The notes under the pieces were generated by a model, which was not told the DNA's origin, searched no databases, and saw nothing but the letters and a program-made list of their open reading frames with translations. A stretch of DNA of 5,162 nt from Campylobacteraceae bacterium. Its GTDB lineage: Bacteria; Campylobacterota; Campylobacteria; Campylobacterales; Campylobacteraceae. Made by a program: the position numbers and the translations under genes. Shown here one piece after another: positions 5,128-5,162 of the stretch; within the stretch, counting starts at the first letter, position 1, and the number at the start of each line of letters is the position of its first letter. The stretch lies in NCBI GenBank assembly GCA_031290675.1, contig JAITNC010000026.1:1-5162 (forward strand), written 5' to 3'.

Positions 5128-5162
5128 GTGAAATTTGTTTCTATTATTATAGGAAGCAAAAG
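5128..5162 (+). CDS. purE: N5-carboxyaminoimidazole ribonucleotide mutase, N-terminal fragment (cut off by window edge)
   Basis: Only eleven codons and two bases are present: M(GTG)-KFVSIIIGSK plus AG, which would begin Ser or Arg. This matches the start of PurE proteins, whose first strand leads into the GSKSD nucleotide-binding loop. PurE moves the carboxyl group in carboxyaminoimidazole ribonucleotide during purine synthesis, in the cytoplasm. GTG is the only start in this frame with a well-placed AGGAG (8 bases); an overlapping GTG at 5123 runs into a stop after one codon. The gene probably continues for some 150 more residues beyond the window. The call rests on a short stretch and could be another protein with a similar first strand, but the fit is good. 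Confidence 0.8.
   Translation, partial: MKFVSIIIGSK

Noticed and set aside
5123..5131. GTG-AAG-TGA mini-frame overlapping the purE start, as a possible coupling leader
   Set aside because: It is one codon after its start, only 3 bases from the AGGAG site, and most likely arises by chance from the sequence around the real GTG.

Overview
The window looks like chromosomal DNA from a free-living member of the Campylobacterota (former Epsilonproteobacteria), probably close to Sulfurimonas or Sulfuricurvum. The reasons are the protein sequences themselves, the AT-rich promoters with a clear TATAAT box and a weak -35, a glutamine synthetase with Phe at the usual adenylylation position, and the gene company (glnA, PHP phosphatase, U32 protein, purE). 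The genus is inference; the phylum is fairly safe.

Layout: on the minus strand lie glnA (1-1311, C-terminus cut off by the window edge) and, upstream of it on the same strand, a PHP-family histidinol-phosphatase-like gene (1379-2158). A short AT-rich divergent promoter region (2159-2267) separates these from a plus-strand pair: a small coiled-coil protein (2268-2594) whose stop codon overlaps the start of a U32-family Fe-S protein (2594-3853). A 72-base gap with its own -10 box leads to a secreted protein of unknown function carrying a calcium-loop-like DxNxDG motif (3926-4654). Then come 473 bases without a credible gene (4655-5127), packed with inverted and dispersed repeat sequences. The window ends with the first 11 codons of purE (GTG start at 5128) behind a good promoter.

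The genes are mostly housekeeping: glutamine synthesis, probably histidine synthesis, a tRNA/rRNA-modification or related U32 enzyme, and purine synthesis. They do not form one pathway. The part least explained by ordinary annotation is the repeat block before purE. It holds two 39-40 base copies of a GTCATTGCGAG...GGCAATCCAT element facing each other, a different C-rich/G-rich element and a pair of overlapping palindromes between them, a third element type beside them, and a truncated fragment of the first. ORFs across this block translate into repeat-derived peptides and should not be annotated as proteins. I did not find a convincing new defence, mobile or regulatory system.
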